Positions 19,737-29,388 of a stretch of 64,000 bases of DNA are shown here, piece after piece (positions within the stretch are counted from its first letter, which is position 1; each line of letters starts with the position of its first letter). The translations under genes and the position numbers were made by a program. A model generated the notes under the pieces. It had not been told where the DNA came from. It saw nothing but the letters and a program-made list of their open reading frames with translations, and did no database searches. The stretch comes from Vagococcus penaei (lineage in GTDB: Bacteria > Bacillota > Bacilli > Lactobacillales > Vagococcaceae): positions 62,001-126,000 of the forward strand of contig NZ_CP019609.1 in NCBI RefSeq assembly GCF_001998885.1, written 5' to 3'.

Positions 19737-21986
19737 ATGAGAAAACAATGGGACGGCTTTAACGGTGGAAAATGGGAAACAAGTGTCGATGTCAGAGATT
19801 TTATTCAAGCTAATTATACTGAATATCAAGGTGATGATTCATTTTTAGTAGGACCAACTAATAGCACAAATAAACTGTGGACAAAATTACAAGAATTATT
19901 TGATGTTCAACATGAGAAAAATGGTGTGTATGACATGGATACTAATATTCCTGCAACCATTACTTCTCACGAACCTGGTTATTTAATTAAAGAAGAAGAA
20001 AAAGTTGTTGGTTTGCAAACTGATGTACCTTTAAAACAAGCGTTTATGCCATTTGGTGGAATTAATATGGCAAATCATGCTTTAGAAGCAAACGGTTACG
20101 ACACTGATGCTGAGATGACTAAAATCTTTACTGAGTGGAGAAAAACACACAATCAAGGTGTTTTTGATGCTTATACTCCTGAAATGCGAGCTGCTCGTAA
20201 AAACAAAATTATTACTGGACTACCAGATGCTTATGGTCGTGGACGAATTATTGGTGACTACCGCCGTTTAGCGTTATATGGAATCAACTACTTAATTGCA
20301 GAAAAGAAAAAAGATTTAGCTAATGTAGGTAACAAAGTAATGACAGATGATGTAATTCGCTTACGCGAGGAAGTTTCTGATCAAATTAAAGCGTTACAAG
20401 ATATTAAAGAAATGGCAACTTACTATGGATTTGATATTTCTGAACCTGCTAAAGATGCTAAAGAGGCAACACAATGGTTATACTTCGGTTATCTTGCAGC
20501 CATCAAATCTCAAAATGGTGCGGCAATGTCAATTGGTCGTATCTCTGCTTTCTTAGATATTTATATTCAACGTGATATTGAAAATGGTGTATTAACTGAA
20601 AGTGAAGCACAAGAAATCATTGACCACTTAATCATGAAATTACGTATGGTATCATTTGCACGTACACCAGATTACAATCAATTATTCTCTGGATACCCAA
20701 TTTGGGCTACATTATGTGTAGCTGGTATGGGCTTAGATGGACGTTCATTAGTCACAAAAAATGATTTCCGTATTTTACACACATTAACTAATATGGGACC
20801 ATCTCCAGAACCAAACTTAACTGTTTTATACTCATCACATTTACCTGAGGGCTTTAGAACTTTTGCTGCACGTATTGCTAAAGAAAGTTCATCAATTCAA
20901 TTTGAAAACGATGATTTACTACGTGCTAACTGGGGATCTGATGATTGTGGTATCGCTTGTTGTGTGTCTGCAACTGTTATTGGTAAAGATATGCAATTCT
21001 TCGGTGCACGTGCTAACTTAGCAAAAGCTGTCCTTTATGCTATCAATGGTGGCGTTGACGAAATGACTAAAGTGCAAGTAGCACCTAAATTCCGTCCAAT
21101 GACTGGAGACGTTTTAGAATATGACGAGTTTATCGAACGTTTCAAAGACATTTTAGATTGGTTGGCAGAATTATATGTAAACACATTAAATGTTATTCAT
21201 TACATGCACGATAAATATGCATATGAAGCACCACAGTTAGCCTTTATGGATACTAATTTAAAACGAACATTTGCAACTGGTATTGCGGGTATTTCACACG
21301 CAACTGATAGTATTATGGCAATTAAACACGGTCATGTTGAAGTTATTCGTGATGAAAATGGCTTAGCAATTGACTATGTACCAACAAATGAATTCCCAAC
21401 TTATGGTAATGATAATGAAGAAGCTGATGCAATGGCTAACTGGATTTTAGAATACTTTATGACACAAATTAAACGTCAACATACTTACCGTAACTCTACA
21501 CCATCAACATCATTATTAACGATTACATCAAATGTTGTTTATGGTAAAGCAACTGGTAATACACCAGATGGACGTCGTGGTGGAAAACCATTAGCTCCTG
21601 GTGCTAATCCAAGTTATCAAGATGGTAAATTCTTAGGTGAAAAGAATGGTTTATTGGCGTCACTAAATTCAACAGCTCGCTTAAACTATAAAAATGCTTT
21701 AGATGGTATTTCTAATACACAAACAATTAATCCAAATGGTTTAGGTAAAGATGATGATACTCGTATTGCTAATTTACGTAATGTAATGGATGGTTATTTT
21801 GACAAAGGTGGCTACCATTTAAATGTTAACGTCTTTACAAAAGACTTATTATTAGATGCTCAAGCGCATCCTGAAAAATATCCAAACTTAACAATTCGTG
21901 TATCTGGATATGCGGTTAAATTCCGTGATTTAACTCCAGAACAACAAGCAGACGTGATTTCTCGTACTGCTCATGATAGAATGTAA
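19737..21986 (+). CDS. pflB: Formate C-acetyltransferase (pyruvate formate-lyase)
   Basis: A 749-residue glycyl-radical enzyme that converts pyruvate and CoA to acetyl-CoA and formate during anaerobic mixed-acid fermentation. The active pair of cysteines is in GIACCVSAT (about residues 403-411), and the glycyl-radical site is in RVSGYAVKF near the C-terminus (the usual RVSGYAVNF with N replaced by K). The length and the N-terminus ([19 protein letters not shown]) are typical. AAGGAGG precedes ATG 19737. A long upstream region carries a promoter, a cre and a candidate Rex site. The gene for its activating enzyme follows after a weak hairpin. Confidence 0.96.
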   Translation: MRKQWDGFNGGKWETSVDVRDFIQANYTEYQGDDSFLVGPTNSTNKLWTKLQELFDVQHEKNGVYDMDTNIPATITSHEPGYLIKEEEKVVGLQTDVPLKQAFMPFGGINMANHALEANGYDTDAEMTKIFTEWRKTHNQGVFDAYTPEMRAARKNKIITGLPDAYGRGRIIGDYRRLALYGINYLIAEKKKDLANVGNKVMTDDVIRLREEVSDQIKALQDIKEMATYYGFDISEPAKDAKEATQWLYFGYLAAIKSQNGAAMSIGRISAFLDIYIQRDIENGVLTESEAQEIIDHLIMKLRMVSFARTPDYNQLFSGYPIWATLCVAGMGLDGRSLVTKNDFRILHTLTNMGPSPEPNLTVLYSSHLPEGFRTFAARIAKESSSIQFENDDLLRANWGSDDCGIACCVSATVIGKDMQFFGARANLAKAVLYAINGGVDEMTKVQVAPKFRPMTGDVLEYDEFIERFKDILDWLAELYVNTLNVIHYMHDKYAYEAPQLAFMDTNLKRTFATGIAGISHATDSIMAIKHGHVEVIRDENGLAIDYVPTNEFPTYGNDNEEADAMANWILEYFMTQIKRQHTYRNSTPSTSLLTITSNVVYGKATGNTPDGRRGGKPLAPGANPSYQDGKFLGEKNGLLASLNSTARLNYKNALDGISNTQTINPNGLGKDDDTRIANLRNVMDGYFDKGGYHLNVNVFTKDLLLDAQAHPEKYPNLTIRVSGYAVKFRDLTPEQQADVISRTAHDRM

Positions 21987-22004
21987 TTAGAAAAATAAAA
22001 GTAA

Positions 22005-22037
22005 GAGATGGCTGGCTAAGGTTAGTCATCTTTTTTT
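22005..22037 (+). terminator. Weak intrinsic terminator between pflB and pflA
   Basis: agatggctggc / gttagtcatct can form an imperfect stem, followed by TTTTTTT. It may reduce pflA expression relative to pflB, in keeping with the catalytic need for less activase. Confidence 0.65.
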
Positions 22038-22057
22038 AGATAAGGAAAGTGATAATT

Positions 22058-22819
22058 ATGACTGAACAAGTAACAGGTAGAATTCATTCCACAGAAAATT
22101 TTGGGACAGTAGATGGACCAGGTGTTCGCTTTATCGTCTTTATGCAAGGGTGTAAAATGCGTTGCCAATTTTGCCATAATCCGGATACATGGAAAATTGG
22201 TGGTGGGAAAGAAGTTGCACCTGATGAGATTTTAGCCGAAGCACTTAAATTTAAAAGTTATTGGGGAAAAGATGGTGGAATTACCGTCAGTGGTGGTGAA
22301 CCGTTACTACAACCAAAATTTATCACGGAATTATTTAAAAAGGCTAAAGCTTTAGGGATTCATACAACGATTGACACATGCGGTCGACCATTTACATATG
22401 ATGAACCATTCTTTAGTGAGTTTAAAGAATTAATGAAATATACTGATTTGCTATTATTCGATTTAAAGCATATAGATAATGAAGGTCATAAAATTTTAAC
22501 GATGAATCCGAATGATAGTATTCTTGAAATGGCTCATTACTTGTCCGAAACCAATCAACCAGTTTGGATTCGTCATGTATTAGTTCCTGAAAGAACGGAT
22601 TATGATGAGTATCTAATTCGCTTAGATGAATTTATTAAAACTTTAAATAATGTTGACAAAGTCGAAGTGTTGCCATATCATACAATGGGCGTGTTTAAAT
22701 GGGAAGATATGGGCTTAGAATATCCCTTAAAAGGTATTCCCACACCAAGTGATGAAAGAGTTGAAAATGCGAAAAAATTATTACATGTTGATGAATATCA
22801 AGGTTATTTAACTCGTTAA
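22058..22819 (+). CDS. pflA: Pyruvate formate-lyase-activating enzyme
   Basis: A 253-residue radical SAM protein that installs the glycyl radical on PflB. The 4Fe-4S motif is GCKMRCQFCHNPDTW (Cys-x3-Cys-x2-Cys, about residues 29-37), and TVSGGEPLLQ gives the SAM-binding GGE motif. The N-terminus GRIHSTENFGTVDGPGVRF is characteristic of PFL activases. ATG 22058 is favoured, with AAGGAAAGTG about 7 bases upstream; an in-frame GTG at 22049 belongs to this site. It is co-oriented with pflB, separated by a weak hairpin. Confidence 0.95.
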   Translation: MTEQVTGRIHSTENFGTVDGPGVRFIVFMQGCKMRCQFCHNPDTWKIGGGKEVAPDEILAEALKFKSYWGKDGGITVSGGEPLLQPKFITELFKKAKALGIHTTIDTCGRPFTYDEPFFSEFKELMKYTDLLLFDLKHIDNEGHKILTMNPNDSILEMAHYLSETNQPVWIRHVLVPERTDYDEYLIRLDEFIKTLNNVDKVEVLPYHTMGVFKWEDMGLEYPLKGIPTPSDERVENAKKLLHVDEYQGYLTR

Positions 22820-22925
22820 ATAGAATTTGTTTTTAAAAGGGATGATTATTAGTGGTTATTAAGAGTAAAGTATTGTACACTAGACTTATTAAATGAGTAC
22901 TTTATTGAGGAGAGTGTTTTACACT

Positions 22926-23918
22926 ATGTGTACAAGTATTTTTACCACATCATCTGATCAGAAATATTATTTGGCTCGGACTATGGATTTTGCTGTTCCT
23001 TTAGAGTCAAGACCGGTTTTTGTCCCTCGTCAATTTTCGTGGGTATCAGAGAGTGAGAACAACTATCAAAACCGCTATGCTTTTGTTGGGACTGGTAGCA
23101 AGATTGCTGAAACGCACTTATTAGCTGATGGCGTTAATGAAAAAGGCTTATCAATGGCAGAATTATATTTCACGGGTGAAGCAACCTATCATGCAGAGAA
23201 GGCTGACACGAAAATTAATTTGGGTCCTCATGAATTGATTACATGGGTCTTAGGTCATGTAGCGACGATTGAGGAGTTGAAAAAAATTGTAGAGAACATC
23301 CATCTTATTGATATTCCAGTGCCCCTAATACAAGCAACGGTTCCGCTACATTTTGTCGTTTCTGATGTGACTGGGGAATCAATTGTATTAGAGTCAAATC
23401 AGTCAGGTGGTGAGTTGTTAGTTAAACCTAATGTCCTCAGTATTATGACAAATAGCCCTGAACTTGAGTGGCACTTAAAGAATGCTCGTCATTATTTAGC
23501 GATTCAAAATCATTCATTAGCAGAAGTAACTATTGGTCCCGTAAGTTTAAAACCAACAGGACTAAGTTCTGGTACGTTTGGCCTTCCAGGCGGGTATACG
23601 TCATCTGAACGTTTTATACGATCAACTTATTTACGCCATACAATGACTTGGCCTGAATCAGGTCCAGCGATGATTTATCAAATCATTCATTTGTTAGATA
23701 GTGTTACGCTACCAAAAGGCTCTGTTGTCAATGAGCAAGGACTGTATGATTATAGTCAGTATAAGGCAATTATGAGCAACAATGATTTAACTTATTACTA
23801 TCAAGCATATGGAACCAATTCTATTGATAGCATTAATTTAAAAGATTTACTAACGACAGATAAATTAAAAGTATTTGATATTGATAAATCTGTTATCATC
23901 AGTAATTTAATTAAATAA
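22926..23918 (+). CDS. Penicillin V acylase / bile salt hydrolase family amidase (YxeI-like)
   Basis: A 330-residue Ntn-hydrolase of the choloylglycine hydrolase family. After removal of Met1, Cys2 would be the nucleophile (MCTSIF). Arg18 and Asp21 (LARTMDF), the asparagine in GVNEKGLS, the asparagine in MTNSPELEWH and the arginine in YTSSERFIRSTYL complete the expected active site. The sequence is closer to the Bacillus YxeI/penicillin-acylase branch than to typical bile salt hydrolases, so a natural role on N-acyl amides or quorum-type N-acyl compounds is possible. There is no signal peptide. I chose ATG 22926 because it exposes the catalytic Cys2; GAGGAGAG lies upstream, slightly farther than normal. 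A longer in-frame start at 22893 would bury the nucleophile. Confidence 0.88.
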   Translation: MCTSIFTTSSDQKYYLARTMDFAVPLESRPVFVPRQFSWVSESENNYQNRYAFVGTGSKIAETHLLADGVNEKGLSMAELYFTGEATYHAEKADTKINLGPHELITWVLGHVATIEELKKIVENIHLIDIPVPLIQATVPLHFVVSDVTGESIVLESNQSGGELLVKPNVLSIMTNSPELEWHLKNARHYLAIQNHSLAEVTIGPVSLKPTGLSSGTFGLPGGYTSSERFIRSTYLRHTMTWPESGPAMIYQIIHLLDSVTLPKGSVVNEQGLYDYSQYKAIMSNNDLTYYYQAYGTNSIDSINLKDLLTTDKLKVFDIDKSVIISNLIK

Positions 23919-23927
23919 ATTTGTTTT

Positions 23928-24053
23928 CTAGGGTTCCGTAAAGATTAATATCTTTAGTCTGGTCCGAGAGAAAACCATAGTTACGACTATGACACGGAAG
24001 GATAAAAGCCTGGGAGATGTATGAGAAATCTTACATTTCCTAGGCTTTTTTTA
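23928..24053 (+). ncRNA. Guanidine-I riboswitch (ykkC class) with terminator
   Basis: The conserved blocks are all present: CTAGGGTTCCG (23928-23938), GGTCCGAGAG, ACACGGAAGGATAAAAGCC and GGGAGA. The 3' part (agcctgggagatgta / tacatttcctaggct, about 24007-24047) forms a terminator stem with a T run, so guanidine binding should allow read-through. The two SMR exporter genes follow directly, which is the best known arrangement for this riboswitch. Confidence 0.95.
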
Positions 24054-24084
24054 ATTTATTAACTTAAAGATAGGGGAAAAAATA

Positions 24085-24420
24085 ATGAAGAATCCATGGG
24101 TACAAGTTTTAATTGCATCTATATTTGAGGTGAGTTGGGTGATTGGCTTGAAACATGCCAATTCCTTAATTGAATGGATAGGGACGCTAATTGCCATTTT
24201 TTTGAGTTTCTATTTAATGATTAAAGCCGGTGAAAAAATTCCAGTTGGAACAGTTTATGCGGTCTTTGTTGGTCTTGGAACAGTCGGGACGACAGCAGTT
24301 GGTGCAATTCTTTTTAACGAAACAGTTACGATGACTAAATTATTTTTTATTTTATTATTAATTAGTGGAGTCATTGGTTTAAAAGCGTCAACAAAAGAAA
24401 AAACAAAGGAGATGAATTAA
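24085..24420 (+). CDS. SMR guanidinium exporter subunit (Gdx/YkkC-like)
   Basis: A 111-residue small multidrug resistance protein with four membrane helices. The essential glutamate is in SIFEVSWVIGLKHA (about residue 14), and AVFVGLGTVGTTAVGAILF is helix 3. Downstream of a guanidine-I riboswitch and paired with a second SMR gene, it should form one half of a heterodimeric guanidinium/proton antiporter. A GGGG-containing ribosome site lies before ATG 24085. It ends in a lysine-rich cytoplasmic tail. Confidence 0.92.
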   Translation: MKNPWVQVLIASIFEVSWVIGLKHANSLIEWIGTLIAIFLSFYLMIKAGEKIPVGTVYAVFVGLGTVGTTAVGAILFNETVTMTKLFFILLLISGVIGLKASTKEKTKEMN

Positions 24421-24421
24421 A

Positions 24422-24736
24422 ATGGTCTGGGTTAGTTTAATTTTTGCAGGGATTTTTGAGATGTTAGGTGTAAATGCTATTAATGCGTATTTAAAACAAC
24501 GTAAGTTAATTAAGATGGTTCCTTTAGTTGGCTTTTTTTTACTTAGTTTTATTTGTTTGAATTACTCAATGAATACTTTACCAATGAGTACAGCATACGC
24601 TGTTTGGACAGGAATTGGAGCCTCTGGTGGTGCGATTTTAGGTATTATACTATATGGTGAACCTAAAAATGCGAAACGTTTATTTTTTATTGGTTTGATT
24701 TTAGTTTCAGCGATTGGCTTAAAAATAATTTCGTGA
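24422..24736 (+). CDS. SMR guanidinium exporter subunit (Gdx/YkkD-like)
   Basis: A 104-residue four-helix SMR protein with the conserved glutamate in GIFEMLGVNAIN (about residue 12) and STAYAVWTGIGASGGAILGIILYGE for helix 3. Its start is one base after the stop of the preceding subunit, with AAAGGAG inside the end of that gene, so translation is coupled. The two proteins are diverged from each other, as in known heterodimeric pairs in which each subunit has a fixed topology. Confidence 0.92.
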   Translation: MVWVSLIFAGIFEMLGVNAINAYLKQRKLIKMVPLVGFFLLSFICLNYSMNTLPMSTAYAVWTGIGASGGAILGIILYGEPKNAKRLFFIGLILVSAIGLKIIS

Positions 24737-24809
24737 AGAACTATTACTCCCTTGTAGTTGTATGTTATAATACGCTTTAGGAATTACTTAATATTGGAGG
24801 AAATAGATT

Positions 24810-25736
24810 ATGTCAAAAGTTTTAGTATTTGGACATCAAAATCCCGATACAGATGCAATCACGTCTGCCATTTCGTTTGCTTACCTACAAAAAGAATTAG
24901 GTATCAATGCAGAGGCGGTAGCTTTAGGATCAGTAAATGAGGAAACAGCTTACGCTTTAGAATATTTCAATACAGAGGCACCTAGAATTATTGAAACGGT
25001 TGCTAATGAAACTAACCAAGTTATGTTAGTTGACCACAATGAAGCGCAACAAAGTGTGTCAGATATTAAAGAGGTTGATATTTTAGCGGTTGTCGACCAT
25101 CACCGAATTGCTAACTTTGAAACAGCTAACCCTTTATATTACCGAGCTGAGCCGGTAGGTTGTACCAACACTATCATCTTGAAATTATTTAAAGAAAATG
25201 GAATAGCAATTCCTAAACAGATTGCTGGCTTGATGCTATCTGCAATTATTTCAGATTCTTTATTATTTAAGTCACCAACTTGTACTGAAGAAGATATCAA
25301 AGCAGCGAAAGAATTAGCCATGATTGCTGAGGTTGATTTAGAAGTATATGGTTTAGCAATGTTAAAAGCTGGAACTAATCTAGCAGATAAAACAGCTGTT
25401 GAATTAATTAATTCTGATGCAAAAAGTTTCCCAATGGGTGACCAAAATATTCGTATAGGTCAAGTGAATACTGTTGATGTCATGGATGTATTATCACGTC
25501 AAGTGGAAGTAGAAGCAGCGATGAAAAAAGAAATGGCTGACAATAATTACGACTTATTCATCTTAGTTATCACAGATATTTTAGCAAGTGATTCTGTCGT
25601 TTTAGTTGTAGGTGACTCTTACAATAAAGTTGAAGAAGCCTTTAATGTTAAATTAGATAATCATACTGCTATTTTAAAAGGTGTTGTGTCACGCAAAAAA
25701 CAAGTTGTACCGCCTCTAACGACTGTATTCAATTAA
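24810..25736 (+). CDS. ppaC: Manganese-dependent inorganic pyrophosphatase (family II)
   Basis: A 308-residue DHH-family phosphoesterase that hydrolyses pyrophosphate made in biosynthesis. Metal ligands are visible in [11 protein letters not shown] (His9, Asp13, Asp15), VDHNE and VVDHHR. The C-terminal DHHA2 domain has the substrate-binding SRKKQ near the end. It is preceded by an extended -10 promoter (TGTTATAAT, 24763-24771) and TTGGAGG before ATG 24810. A strong terminator follows, so it is transcribed alone. Confidence 0.96.
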   Translation: MSKVLVFGHQNPDTDAITSAISFAYLQKELGINAEAVALGSVNEETAYALEYFNTEAPRIIETVANETNQVMLVDHNEAQQSVSDIKEVDILAVVDHHRIANFETANPLYYRAEPVGCTNTIILKLFKENGIAIPKQIAGLMLSAIISDSLLFKSPTCTEEDIKAAKELAMIAEVDLEVYGLAMLKAGTNLADKTAVELINSDAKSFPMGDQNIRIGQVNTVDVMDVLSRQVEVEAAMKKEMADNNYDLFILVITDILASDSVVLVVGDSYNKVEEAFNVKLDNHTAILKGVVSRKKQVVPPLTTVFN

Positions 25737-25742
25737 CTATTG

Positions 25743-25774
25743 ACTTCCAAGGGCTCGCTCTTGGAAGTTTTTTA
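25743..25774 (+). terminator. Intrinsic terminator of ppaC
   Basis: A 9-bp stem (acttccaag / cttggaagt) is followed by TTTTTT. Confidence 0.88.
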
Positions 25775-25793
25775 TTAGAAAGTAGAGGATAAT

Positions 25794-26762
25794 ATGTTAA
25801 AATTTCAAACTAATTTAAGTAAGACTAAATTGTTAACTTATGAGCAAAATCCGTTCTTTCTTGCAATTATTACTTATTTAGCCAATCACCGTGATAGCTT
25901 GATAACTCTCCGTGATATTAAACGAGAATTTCCAGAGTTAGTGGCTGTTGAGACATTCATTGAGCCGCTAATAGAATCTGGCTTGATTGAGCGTCATCAA
26001 GGAACATATCGCTTAGGCATTGCGTATTATTCTACAAAAGATATTGAGCAACAAGTTATTCAGGTTGAACAAGTGTTTGAAGAATATAATGAGTTGATTA
26101 ATAATTGGTTGAATCATCTGTCTATTGATATCCCGGTATCTCAACAGCATTCAGCGATTTTAGAATCTGTGTTCATGACATTCTTGCAAGTACAACAATC
26201 GTCTTTTTATGAAGACAATTTAATTATTGACCGTTGGCGTTTATATCCGATTAAACGTCAGTGTTTAGAAGAAGAGCTCTTTAATTGGATTTTTTATACT
26301 CCATACTACCAAGAAGCTTCTAACCAGTATAATTTGTATGATTATTTTAAATTTTTAACACTAAATGATACCGAATTTCCAAATTCATTATTAGATACGT
26401 ATCGGAAGATTGGCGATGTAAATCCTCATTTCTTTTTTCATCATGTTGAACGAAAACTTAAACGTATCTTAAAAGGCAGAACAAAAACTTCAAGTCAGCG
26501 TGATGTGCTGATGGAAACCTTGATTGATTTTGATTACTTATCTCTCTCTGATGGTCACTATCAGCCTCAATTTTTATTCATTGAAGATACCGCCAAATTT
26601 GTGTTACCAACTGAGGTCAAAAATGCATTAGATGATGTGATTATGCCACAGATGATTGATGAGAAAGCTTTTATTATTAGTAGTTGCTTATTGGATTGGT
26701 TAATCCAAAGAAGTTGGCTTATATCACCTGTTACTTCACTGCCTATATTAGTAAAGGCATAA
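25794..26762 (+). CDS. Unrecognised 322-residue cytosolic protein
   Basis: I do not recognise this protein with certainty. It has no signal peptide or membrane helix, is rich in aromatic and acidic residues, and its first 80 residues (ITLRDIKREFPELVAVETFIEPLIESGLIERH and following) look like a winged-helix unit. The rest is alpha-helical in character. It lies directly after the ppaC terminator with a GTAGAGGA ribosome site. Streptococcal relatives carry an uncharacterised DUF1803 protein near ppaC, and this could be a larger relative; that is a guess. It could be a replication- or regulation-related wHTH protein. The spacing to the next gene (about 67 bases) leaves room for a promoter. Confidence 0.7.
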   Translation: MLKFQTNLSKTKLLTYEQNPFFLAIITYLANHRDSLITLRDIKREFPELVAVETFIEPLIESGLIERHQGTYRLGIAYYSTKDIEQQVIQVEQVFEEYNELINNWLNHLSIDIPVSQQHSAILESVFMTFLQVQQSSFYEDNLIIDRWRLYPIKRQCLEEELFNWIFYTPYYQEASNQYNLYDYFKFLTLNDTEFPNSLLDTYRKIGDVNPHFFFHHVERKLKRILKGRTKTSSQRDVLMETLIDFDYLSLSDGHYQPQFLFIEDTAKFVLPTEVKNALDDVIMPQMIDEKAFIISSCLLDWLIQRSWLISPVTSLPILVKA

Positions 26763-26829
26763 ATATTGGTAACCTCTTATTTTTACTATAAACTATAACT
26801 ACAATAGTTTTAGAAGGGGAGAACAAGAT

Positions 26830-27171
26830 ATGTTTCAAAAAGTAACAGAGTTAACAAATTTGAAAGAGTTAATTAGACAAGAGGAATTGGTTATGATTTA
26901 TTTTAGCCAACCATCATGTAGTGTGTGTCATGGCTTGAAGCCTCAGGTTGAAAAACGTTTGGTAAAATATACAGAAAAAATTAAATTTTTAGAAGTTAAT
27001 GTATTAGATATTCCTGAGGTGGCTGGTGAATACCAAATCATGACTATTCCGGTAATTTTATTATTTTACCGGGGATCAGAGTATATGCGTAAAGCTCGAA
27101 TTATTCCTTTAGATGATTTAGAAAAGAGTGTTCAAAAAATTGTTGAAGGTGCAACTGGTGTATTAGAATAA
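26830..27171 (+). CDS. Thioredoxin-family protein
   Basis: A 113-residue thioredoxin fold with a CSVC active site (Cys30 and Cys33) after FSQPS, and the cis-proline in MTIPVILLF (about residue 76). No signal peptide is present, so it is cytosolic, probably a thiol-disulphide exchange or monothiol-type helper. The active site differs from the CGPC of true thioredoxin. AAGGGGAG precedes ATG 26830. It is followed 23 bases later by a small anchored protein gene. Confidence 0.88.
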   Translation: MFQKVTELTNLKELIRQEELVMIYFSQPSCSVCHGLKPQVEKRLVKYTEKIKFLEVNVLDIPEVAGEYQIMTIPVILLFYRGSEYMRKARIIPLDDLEKSVQKIVEGATGVLE

Positions 27172-27194
27172 AAAAGAAGGACGTGTAAATAAAT

Positions 27195-27572
27195 ATGAAA
27201 CGCATGATTATGTTTATTGTGATGTTACTAATTGTTGGTTTTGGTGGTTATTTTTATTATCAGCAACAAGCTAAACCAAAAGCACCTGATAAAGTAGCAA
27301 CAGATACGGGAACGCAAGAAATTCAATCAGCTGATTTAGCTGAGTATTCTAAACAAGCACAAGAGTATGAAAAAAAATTCAAATTTAATGATGTGTTTGA
27401 TTCATGGGATGCATTAAACGATGCAGAAGGTGACGATGATAGCTATACATTAGATAAGTATCCTGACAAAAAGCTATTTCTCGAATATGCAGCGAAACAA
27501 GAAGATGGTAAAATTGTTGCTGTCTTTAGCGATAAAAAGCCCGACTCAACCCAAAATACAGAAGATAAGTAA
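27195..27572 (+). CDS. Small membrane-anchored extracytoplasmic protein, unknown function
   Basis: A 125-residue protein with one N-terminal membrane segment (about residues 4-20) followed by a lysine/proline linker and an acidic, lysine-rich outside domain. There is no lipobox and no recognised domain. It lies between the thioredoxin-like gene and the pseudouridine synthase gene, with only 16 bases to the start of the latter, so the three are likely cotranscribed. Confidence 0.7.
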   Translation: MKRMIMFIVMLLIVGFGGYFYYQQQAKPKAPDKVATDTGTQEIQSADLAEYSKQAQEYEKKFKFNDVFDSWDALNDAEGDDDSYTLDKYPDKKLFLEYAAKQEDGKIVAVFSDKKPDSTQNTEDK

Positions 27573-27588
27573 ATCTAGGAGGACATGC

Positions 27589-28500
27589 ATGAACCAACTT
27601 AAGTTAACGATTACGGACGAATCAGGTCGAATTGACAAAGTACTTGCCGATTCATTTAAAGATTTTTCGCGTTCACAAATTCAATCATGGTTAAAAAATC
27701 AATTAGTCGAGGTTGATGGGAGTAGTATTAAAGCTAACCATAAAGTAAAACCGGGTGAAATAATCCGTGTGACAATTCCTGAACCGGAAATATTGGATAT
27801 GGTACCACAAGATATTCCTCTGGATATTTTATTTGAGGATGATGATGTCATTGTTGTGAACAAACCACAAGGTATGGTTGTTCATCCGTCAGCTGGACAT
27901 CCGGATAATACATTAGTCAATGCTTTGCTTTTTCATGCTGATCATTTGTCAGCAATTAATGATGTGATTCGCCCAGGGATTGTACATCGGATTGATAAAG
28001 ATACATCCGGCTTACTGATGGTCGCTAAAAACAATCATGCGCATGAGTTTTTAACTGAGCAATTAAAAGAAAAAAAACCATTAAGAAAATATATTGCCTT
28101 AGTTCATGGTGTGATTCCCCATGATAAAGGGACAATCAATGCACCTATTGGTCGTAGTAAAGATAATCGTCAAAAGCAGGCAGTAGTTAGTGAAGGAAAG
28201 CCAGCTGTTACACATTTTCAAGTTTTAGAACGATTTGATGAATTCACATTAATCGAATGTGAATTAGAAACAGGAAGAACGCATCAAATTCGTGTCCATT
28301 TGAAATACATTGATTATCCAATTGCTGGCGATCCTTTATATGGACCACGGAAGACATTATCAGGCAATGGACAATTTCTACATGCGAAAACAATCGGGTT
28401 CGAGCACCCAACAACACATGAAGATATGCTTTTTTCAGTGGAAGAGCCTGAAATTTTTAAAGAAACACTAACTAATTTAAGAAAAAAGATTGATTTTTAA
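27589..28500 (+). CDS. RluA/RluD family 23S rRNA pseudouridine synthase (YlyB-like)
   Basis: A 303-residue enzyme that isomerises uridines in rRNA. An N-terminal S4 RNA-binding domain (about residues 10-65, SQIQSWLKNQLVEVDG) is followed by the RluA catalytic domain with HRIDKDTSGLLMVAKN (catalytic aspartate about residue 139) and ETGRTHQIRVHL. ATG 27589 is supported by TAGGAGGA 6 bases upstream; a longer frame from 27487 overlaps the preceding gene and lacks a ribosome site. The position just before pyrR matches ylyB of Bacillus and many lactobacilli. The pyr promoter begins within its last codons. Confidence 0.93.
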   Translation: MNQLKLTITDESGRIDKVLADSFKDFSRSQIQSWLKNQLVEVDGSSIKANHKVKPGEIIRVTIPEPEILDMVPQDIPLDILFEDDDVIVVNKPQGMVVHPSAGHPDNTLVNALLFHADHLSAINDVIRPGIVHRIDKDTSGLLMVAKNNHAHEFLTEQLKEKKPLRKYIALVHGVIPHDKGTINAPIGRSKDNRQKQAVVSEGKPAVTHFQVLERFDEFTLIECELETGRTHQIRVHLKYIDYPIAGDPLYGPRKTLSGNGQFLHAKTIGFEHPTTHEDMLFSVEEPEIFKETLTNLRKKIDF

Positions 28501-28518
28501 AGCAAAATAAGGTAAAAT
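28490..28518 (+). promoter_or_regulatory. Promoter of the pyr operon
   Basis: TTGATT, a 17-base spacer and TAAAAT. It overlaps the end of the pseudouridine synthase gene and precedes the first PyrR attenuator. Confidence 0.65.
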
Positions 28519-28551
28519 TACTTTAATAATTAAATACGATTCCTTTAAGAA

Positions 28552-29247
<696 letters not shown>

Positions 29248-29264
29248 AAGAATAGCTTTTTAAT

Positions 29265-29369
29265 CGAGTACAGAGAGACTTGGAAAAGCGGCAAATCAAA
29301 AGGACACATATGTTGTGGCCTCTAACTTGTTGTATACCTCGTTTCGATAATCGAAACGAGGATTTTTTT
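29265..29369 (+). promoter_or_regulatory. PyrR-dependent attenuator 2 (between pyrR and pyrP)
   Basis: A second PyrR-binding loop, AGTACAGAGAGACTTGG (29268-29284), precedes a strong terminator (cctcgtttcga / tcgaaacgagg, 29337-29361, then T run). The intervening sequence can form the alternative antiterminator. Confidence 0.88.
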
Positions 29370-29388
29370 GTATAAAGGGGAAAAGAAA

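Noticed and set aside
22893-22925. Longer start of the penicillin acylase-like gene
   Set aside because: The family needs the Cys directly after Met1; ATG 22926 gives MCTSIF and GAGGAGAG lies between the two starts.
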